Positions 57,381-64,000 of a DNA stretch of 64,000 nucleotides are shown piece by piece. Both the position numbers and the translations under genes were made by a program. The notes under the pieces were generated by a model that searched no databases, was not told the origin of the DNA, and worked only from the letters and a program-made list of their open reading frames with translations. Within the stretch, counting starts at the first letter, position 1. Each line of letters begins with the position of its first letter. The DNA comes from Maea johnstoni (taxonomy: Eukaryota > Annelida > Polychaeta > Spionida > Magelonidae), in assembly GCA_963942565.1 (NCBI GenBank), contig OZ012688.1:19478499-19542498 (forward strand), read 5' to 3'.

Positions 57381-58299
57381 GGAGCCAGCTTGAGTTTGGA
57401 ATATGGAATCTGCAAAATAAAACATATATCTAAAAATAGGTAAAATAAAAAAAACATAAGAAAAACATTTTCATTTTATCAAATATATATGTCCCTTTAA
57501 AAAGTTAGATTTGATAAACTTGCAGAATAATATTGGGTAATGGCACATGCACAGGTCACAAAAGGCCAATAAAAGAGGTCAAATGTTAAACAAAACAAAA
57601 TGATGTTTTTTTCAAATGATTCTCTTAAGATAAAGAAACTCAGGAGCCAGTTAAGTTGAATAGTCATGTTTTCAAAAGACAACAATGGCAATATCAACAA
57701 TTGGAATTGGAAGTATGAAAAAGATTGGCTTGAAGCCTCAAAACGGTTTTTTCTTAGTTTATAAACCCTGGAGTAATAACATTATAACAAATGGAATGAT
57801 TTTATTTAAAAAATATATATTTAGCCACAATTCTTAGCAGTGGTTAGTATCATTCATAATAATAATGAGCTTTATCCAATGATGCTTTTTCATACGTCTC
57901 ATTAAAAATCGTGTCAATAAATGAATACCTTTTCATTTTGAAATTATATCATTTGAATCAAACATACTTTTTTCATGTGTCCTAACTTATAACAAGTTAT
58001 AACTAATCAAATACCTTTTCAAATGTATAGCCTTAATCTTTACTAATTAATCACACCTAGAAATTTTTTGAAGGAAAGTTTTTATTCAATAAAATGTCCA
58101 TGAGTCTTAGTTACAAATGTTTAACCATAACATATATCATTCCTTAAAAGTGTTTACTTTTGTGCAAACATGCTTTATTCCATAAGTATAACTACAAATT
58201 CCACAATAGTAAATCATTATCCTTCCAAAATAATAATATTTACAGTTATCCAACATGGCTGACTTTCTCTCTCCCTGAACAAACTCAAACCCAATGCGA
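57381..58299. other. AT-rich sequence, nothing recognised
   Basis: No gene, repeat array or element beyond possible family B scraps near 58060. Confidence 0.35.
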
Positions 58300-58660
58300 G
58301 AGTCACAGTCTTGATTCCACTAAGTGTATTGATAAATTCATGAGCTTTGATTTCCTTTATGAAATAAATTCCTCAGATTTGTGCATTATTCAGGCACGGC
58401 TGACCTCGGCTGACCAGCGATGGCATTTCGCCAGCTTAAATGCATTCAAGAGGCGCATTATTTATCCTTAAACCAATTTGGCCGGGCGCACTGACATCAC
58501 CGTAACATGGCGCTCGGCCGCGGACAACATGCAATGAATTCCATATCTGGCCATCTTCCTCCTCTCCTGCTTGTACGTGTCATGTTAGATTAATGCCCAA
58601 AGATTCATGAGTTTCCTCTTCATCTGCGACGCGCTTCTTGGAAAATTAACGCTTTTCCTT
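58300..58660. other. Moderate-GC unique island (candidate regulatory sequence)
   Basis: GGCTGACCTCGGCTGACCAGC, TTAAATGCATTCAAGAGGCG and GGCGCTCGGCCGCGGACAAC. Overlapped by the end of a plus frame (58160-58471) without a recognisable domain. Confidence 0.3.
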
Positions 58661-59470
58661 TCTAAAAGATAGCTCCTATCACCTCACTCCTACAATACTA
58701 GCATATGAAGCATAAGATTTTTTCTTCATTTATCGATTTGATTTTTTAATCAATACGCTATTTTTACAAAATGTTGAAGGGGAGGGAGAGAGATTCTTAG
58801 GAGAATACCTCGTATTGAAGGGTTTTATATTTTTGTATCTTTTTGTATCTTTTTCGAAATATGTCAATTGTGCATGATTAAATTGGACAAGTTGACTAAC
58901 AACGCATGAGTTATCCAATGTTGTTGATTGAGTAAAAGAAAAGAATTAAAACATATAGCTCACAGAAATTGAGGGATCTCAAATAAACTTATCTAGATCA
59001 AAGCTTTTTTTTTGTTTGAGTGTGTTTTAATGATTTTTAACCAATTTCAGAATGTTAAGTGTGTTTAAAATAAAGAAATTCACTACATCACTCTTTAAGC
59101 ATTCAGAACACAATCCTTACAAAATGAAGCTTGGAATACCAAGAAATTCCTAGGATTATCCAGGGAAAATCCTACGATTTCCTCGGAAGTCTGAGTGTCT
59201 GAGTTATATCTGGTAAGGGAATTGGGTTATGAAAAAAGGGGTCCAATTCGAACACAACAGGGTCAGACACTTACATTATAGGTTACGGCCTAAAAGGTCT
59301 TTTGATGAAAATAAGTGGTCAAAAACATGATTTCTGGTTAATTTACATACTATTTTGGGCCCCATGTCTAAAAACTCTAATAAGGGGCCCACAGCAAAAT
59401 CTAGGGGCATATGCCCCTTATTATAGGCCCCTGGGAAAGTCAAACCCTGCACAACCACATGAAAATGTTA
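58661..59470. other. Unique sequence, nothing recognised
   Basis: AGGGGCATATGCCCCT at 59402-59417 is a perfect 16-bp palindrome. No other feature. Confidence 0.35.
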
Positions 59471-59494
59471 AAGGCAAGCGAGTCAAGATGAGTG

Positions 59495-59795
59495 GGGGGA
59501 ATGGAGGAGGGAGGGGGGGGGGGGGAGGGGGGTGAGATAGCTGTGCCAGGTTGGAGATGGGTAAAATCAAACGGCATCTGGAGATTGCCTATTGATAAAG
59601 AAGTCATAAACAAGTATCGAATGTAGTGGGGGGGTGGGGGGGGGGGGGGGGGGAGGGGGGGAGGGAGAGAGAAAGGGTGTGGGGGGGGGAGTCGAGATAG
59701 CCGTGCCAGGTTGGAGATGGGTAAAATCAAAGGCATCTGGAGATTGCCTTTGATAAAGAAGTCATAAACAAGTATCGAATGAATTGCCCGTGATG
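59495..59795 (+). repeat. Duplicated block separated by G-rich tracts
   Basis: GAGATAGC.GTGCCAGGTTGG, AGATGGGTAAAATCAAA and ATAAAGAAGTCATAAACAAG occur at about 59534-59625 and 59694-59782, each preceded by GGGGGAGGGGGG-type sequence. The proline-rich minus frame across it is an artefact. Confidence 0.85.
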
Positions 59796-59814
59796 CTGAA
59801 CAGTGTTGTTCCCA

Positions 59815-60300
59815 TGGCAACAGGCCGAGGAGGCCTGGGCTATGTGAGATCAGCAGCCAATGGTGTCTGTTTCATGTCCTTGATTAGCCAGAGGTGCTGC
59901 CTCATCTGATTGGTCAGGATCTCGAGGAAAGCCAGGGTCGCCTTTCGCCGAGCCATCTGGTTTTTTCGCTCAAGGATGATCAGTATTCTCTCCAATGCCC
60001 AAGGTACCGCGCAGGCACGGTAGGGAAGTACCGCCTTATCTAAGCGGCAAAATCAGATAAAACCACGCCGGAATAAAAGAAAAGGCGGCTTTCTTTTTCA
60101 TTCAGCGTCACACAACAGCGATAATAAATAAGATCAGCCGGCGAAAAATGCTCCAATTTTGATTGGTCGATGCCGGCCGTAATGCGATTTCTAATGATGA
60201 AGTTAGAGTGGGGCAGCTGGGATTGTGTGCCATGGAGTAGATCTAATTCCCCTGTCCAATCAAAACGAAGTCTCCGGGGTGCACAGGAAAGTGGTTAACG
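59815..60300. other. GC-rich unique island (candidate regulatory sequence)
   Basis: GATTAGCCAGAGGTGCTGCC, CATCTGATTGGTCAGGATC, TTTGATTGGTCGATGCCGGC and GGTACCGCGCAGGCACGGTA. Two GATTGGTC (CAAT-box) words. No credible frame. Confidence 0.32.
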
Positions 60301-60549
60301 AATGTGATATATTACCAAGACCACCTGCCGACGTTCTTAGTTTTTCTTTCCTCCACGTCAGGAGAGCAACACGAGAACCCTTTATTAAGTTCAAGGGCAA
60401 TGAAAACTTTTCTTTTTTTTCAAAGAAAAAATCAATCGTAGACAAACGTGTCTGTCAGGGCCACTGGGTGAGCATTTCGCTTTATTCAAGGTTGTCTGAG
60501 TCACATCCATAATTTATTTCATATCTCAATCATACTTTATACTATGAAC
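60301..60549. other. Unique sequence
   Basis: A plus frame ending at 60512 has no domain. Nothing else is recognised. Confidence 0.3.
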
Positions 60550-60574
60550 CATAATTCATTCAGGACCAGGGTCT

Positions 60575-60965
60575 GGTTGCGTGAAATATCTTAAGGTAAA
60601 TAATACCTCAAGGTTTCCTAATGGCCAAGGTACCCCTTATTTTCATCTCTAAGGTATACCTTAACCTTAATCTTATAGAGGAAATTCTTACTACAAGTAG
60701 ATGTAAGGTTTTATACAAAAGGTACCTTTAAGGGGCCCTTAAAATACGCCTTCCACTAAAAGGTTCCCTTAACAGAGAAACCTAGGAAATCCATAGAATT
60801 TCTTCTATCTGAGGGTGGTATAATGGGGCACCCTGAACTTTTTTTTCCTTACCCTTCAAGATATCAAGGATTTCCTTAATATCTTAGGGTTTTCTGTGTT
60901 GTAAACAGTAACCTTAACAAGTGAAAATATTCTCTTAAAAAAGGACCACCATAAGGTCATCTTTA
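60575..60965. repeat. Region of dense AAGGT/ACCTT words
   Basis: TTAAGGTA, AAGGTACCCCTT, AAGGTATACCTTAACC, GGTACCTTTAAGG and related words recur in both orientations over about 390 bp. This could be a decayed inverted-repeat element; no clear ends are visible. Confidence 0.45.
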
Positions 60966-61577
60966 ATGAATATTTTTTAAACGATTTTTTAATTGTCTAG
61001 ATTAACACTTTAAATACTAAAAAGTAACACTTATGAGAAAAGAAAATCTCATAAATAGTCGTTTTTTGAAGAAATGAAGAAATTGAGTATGAAATGTTTA
61101 AACCAGTTCACAGTAACTGCTTCCAGGTCATTGAAGCCTACAAATATATATAACTTGATTTATAGAAAAGGTTATTTTCCATATTGTTTAGAAATTCTAC
61201 TGAAATTTACCAATTGAATAGAAAATTGTCTCTTAAAAAAAAGAGGAAATGAAAATAAAAACAATTTACAGAGCTATGTTGGTATTGTCAGAGATTGTTT
61301 CATCTTCTGTTATTCCGTTTCTGATATCTAGGTAGATCCTTTTAATTCTTCATTTCTTTCCGGGATATTTTGACAGCTGTCGGGTCAAACTGTGAGGCTG
61401 GGTAGGTTAATGTTAACATTCTTCTCAAGAACTACTCAGAACCTCTTTTTCTAAATCTGCGCTGGCCATATTGAGTACATCAGGAAATAAGATTGGATTA
61501 TTCCTAGATGTCTATAAATCTGGTTTATATCTGAAGTAGGTGAAGTAAAGCATGTTTCTATTTACATTTCAATGTTT
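60966..61577. other. AT-rich sequence, nothing recognised
   Basis: No frame or family match. Confidence 0.35.
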
Positions 61578-61899
61578 CAGAGTTGTAAAACTTAGCATGA
61601 ACCTATCCAGCCTGTCTTTTGAACAAGCAGTTTCCAGAAAATCTCTTTTTTGGACAGGCAAAAATGTATAAGGTGAATTTTCAAATTTGAGTTTTTTTGG
61701 GGTAAAAACCATATATTTTCCTAACAAACTTCTTCTTCTAGGACAAGGCTGAAGTGTAAACTACTCTTTTTGACACAATAGGTCATTAAATGTAGTCAGT
61801 ATAAGGATGTGAAGTAGATTGGTAACTAAATCTGGACGGGCAGAAATATTGGAATTGGAATTTTGGACAGGCATTTTTTAAATCCTAGCGAAGAACCTG
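61578..61899 (-). mobile_element. hAT-like MITE family G, copy 3
   Basis: Minus-strand match to 23115-23423: AGCCTGTCTTTTGAACAAGC, TTTTTTGGACAGGCAAAAAT, CTAAATCTGGACGGGCAGAA and AAATCCTAGCGAAGAACCTG. The ends are worn and no duplication is visible, so it is older than the other two copies. Confidence 0.72.
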
Positions 61900-61939
61900 A
61901 TCTACTGCATGACACTTTTCAAGATAAATTCTTTGTATA

Positions 61940-62500
61940 TATAACCTTGGATCTTGGGTACAGAGTATTAGATATATGGAATATGGGTCTAAGGTATTAG
62001 ATATTGCATCTGCTTAGAGTGGTGTAAAGGGTCAGGTGTATGCACAGGGAACTAGGGTATGGGATAAAATTGGTCTGGGGTTTTGGTTGTGACAATTATT
62101 ACTGGGTATAGGGTGTGGGCATATTGGGTGTGGGATATAAGGGGCATTCTTTATACTAAGTATCAGCTCTCTAGGGTATGGATTGTTTATCTTGGGTCTA
62201 GGGTATTAGGCATGGCCAAGGGTCTTGGGTGTGGTAGAAAGAGGTCAGGTGTTTGAGTTGTGGGTAGTACAGGGTATTGGGTATGGGGTATCGGGTATTG
62301 GGTATTGGGTATGGGGTAAGGGTGTGGTGAAGAGGTTCAGATGCATGGGTCTTGGGGTAGAGGGCATATGGGCTTTAGGGTCTTGGGTATTGGGTACTGG
62401 GAATGGGGTCTAGGTTGTGGGGTATAGGTCCAGGTGTATTATCAGGGGTAGTCTTAGGGCATTAGGTTTGGGGTGTTGGGTAGAGGGGTAGAGCGTATGA
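61940..62500 (+). repeat. GGGTATTGGGTATGGGG-type degenerate minisatellite
   Basis: G/T-rich words (GGGTATT, GGGTATGGGGT, GGGTCTAGGGT) cover about 560 bp with a unit of roughly 7-14 bp and no fixed period. Confidence 0.8.
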
Positions 62501-63094
62501 CATTGAAGGGTGTGGCTGAGACCACCTTGAATAAAACATGCTATGGCGCTAAGAGGCTGGAATTATCAGTTGCTGGAATTAACAGTAGAAAGCCTACAAG
62601 GGGGTTCTTTTCAAGTGCTAGACTAAAACTGTCTCGCTAAATTAGATTTGCCTCAACACCATGAGATATTATCAGTATCTGTTTTGCTTCTAGGGGGAAA
62701 CCCTTCAAAATCCTGCCTGAAAAACACCTTCCCCAGATACCCTTTCTGTTGGCCCCAGATAGTCGAAAACGGCGGCTGAGTTTTTTTTCCCGTTTTCCAT
62801 TCACGGTAGAACTGAAGTGGCTATCGTGTAGGAGGAAGTACTTCAAGAGAGGTCTGTTATCGCGCCCCATCGCCATACGAAACTTTTCAACTTGAGGCAG
62901 TTCGCACCTCAAGTGGCGCGCTCTGGTGGTGAGTTATGTGGCTCCAGACGTACTACAATCGTGGGCTTTTACTACAAGAGGGTTGGAGACCTCTGGCTAA
63001 GGCGGAACCATTAACGGCAGGCCTGCCGTGTCCTATCAAATGTCTGCTTTAACTCCAAGCAAGATGGGAGAGATTTGCTCGGGGGCTATCATGG
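62501..63094. other. Unique sequence, nothing recognised
   Basis: A minus frame (62637-62912) has no known domain. GC is moderately raised at 62860-63010. Confidence 0.35.
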
Positions 63095-63304
63095 TTAACC
63101 CTTCTGATGCTGGGGCTACTTTCGCCTAATGCGCACAAATGCGAAAGTTCATGAAAATTGTCAAGACCCTGTCATATTGGTATTCATTTGAAAGCTCTTG
63201 TGGATAACTATCAGATATGTACCCATGTGTCAGGGTTTTAGCCATATCTAAGCTTTTTGTCAGCATGTCATTTCGACCAAATTAGCCATCAGTAGCAGGG
63301 TTAA
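63095..63304 (+). mobile_element. TTAA MITE family A
   Basis: TTAACCCTTCTGATGCTGGG to CCATCAGTAGCAGGGTTAA; TTAA both ends. The interior is more diverged than most. Confidence 0.85.
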
Positions 63305-63524
63305 ATCTACAGCTCCTGTTTTGGTGGTCGAGCAATTGTTAGTGCTTCATATCCTCACCAGAGGGAGGGGGCTATCGTAACATCACAAAAATCTGAATAA
63401 TTCAACAAGATGCACAAAATGCATTATAATTAATTAGCAAGAACAAATAGATTTTAAGAACACTTCTTTAGCCATTTACATATTGATTGCAGATGATATC
63501 ATGATAATCTATTAAAGCAGGGGC

Positions 63525-63665
63525 GTCCAGGATTTGCCAATAGTGGTGTGTTCTCTTTTAGAGGGTTCATCATAAAAGAAAAAAATCAACAACTTAAAAA
63601 ATCAAAGAAGTATGCATAGGATCCCTTGAACCCCCTCTATATTGGAAACTGTGGCATTACACATT
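63525..63665 (+). repeat. Dispersed repeat family E, possible copy 3
   Basis: AAAGAAAAAAATCAACAACT and TTGAACCCCCTCTATATTGG resemble the other two copies; weak overall. Confidence 0.3.
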
Positions 63666-64000
63666 CTAAAGAAAAAATGCTGTTCACATACAAGGACTGT
63701 CATTGATATGACAAGTATCGATCGATCGAAATCAGAAAAAATATTATGTCAATTGTTATGTCAATTAATCGAAACACATCTTTTCAGCCTCTTACGCCAT
63801 TTTTAGCCAACGCTAATAAGAATTTTGAAGAGAAACTCAAGTATTCAATCAAAAAGTGTTGAGAAAACCTTCATTGTCTTTGCATTGTGCGAATCTTAGG
63901 ATCCTAGCCACAAAAATAGTGTTGAACATGTGAAAATATTCTATTAGTGCAGTTCTTCAAAATCCGAAATAATCGGAATCGAAAAATAAAATCTCAATGA
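63666..64000. other. Unique sequence, nothing recognised
   Basis: The final bases (AAATAATCGGAATCGAAAAA) resemble the subterminal words of the hAT-like element at 31583 and might start another copy beyond the window. Confidence 0.35.

Noticed and set aside
59440-59820. Proline-rich minus frame
   Set aside because: Produced by the G-rich tracts and the duplicated block.

Overview
This window looks like animal nuclear DNA, most likely from a marine invertebrate. It is AT-rich, holds long perfect microsatellites (TA, AAT, TAG, ATC, GA), many minisatellites, two tRNA-derived SINEs, several families of short inverted-repeat DNA transposons (MITEs) and one 200-base assembly gap (9014-9213). The phylum cannot be settled from the sequence alone. 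I recognise no host protein-coding gene, no rRNA, no true tRNA gene, no CRISPR array and no virus-like or LTR element. Almost every long open frame lies in a simple repeat and is not a gene. The only coding remnant I can defend is a 34-codon acidic peptide inside a piggyBac-like transposon (10499-10603).

The mobile DNA is dominated by two TTAA-flanked MITE families. Family A (about 210 bp, ends TTAACCCTT...AAGGGTTAA) has about 19 full or partial copies. Family B (about 160-245 bp, ends TTAACCCATT...AATGGGTTAA) has at least 15. Both end as piggyBac-superfamily elements do. A 795-bp element (C, 10099-10893) with the same TTAACCC ends carries what looks like the start of a piggyBac transposase and sits inside an 85-bp tandem array. 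Two A/B insertions interrupt an older dispersed element (F, 29782-30475). An uninterrupted F copy at 32975-33245 preserves an empty TTAA site. Other DNA elements are three hAT-like MITE families with 8-bp target duplications (23115, 31583 and 50580, the first with two more copies at 49989 and 61578), a pogo/Tigger-like MITE (22781) and an unclassified element with 31-bp perfect terminal inverted repeats (51893).

Tandem arrays are unusually varied: a 48-bp unit (2258), a 129-bp unit built on CACT (4281), 45-bp (6050), 175-bp and 85-bp arrays (9214-11035), a 102-bp unit (41398), a 100-bp unit with internal palindromes (43885), a 130-bp unit (46527) and a 73-bp unit (56247).

Between the repeats, about every 2-6 kb, lie short islands of higher-GC, non-repetitive sequence rich in TAATTA, CAAT and CRE-like words (for example 3270-4240, 8000-8410, 12150-12620, 14430-15140, 27280-27800, 33330-34120, 48780-49350, 53850-54220, 58300-58650 and 59815-60300). 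They lack convincing reading frames and look like candidate conserved noncoding or regulatory sequence in a gene desert or a very large intron. A cluster of RFX/X-box-like words at 47555-47785 and three repeats of a POU-octamer word at 25093-25800 point the same way. That reading is inference and needs cross-species alignment.
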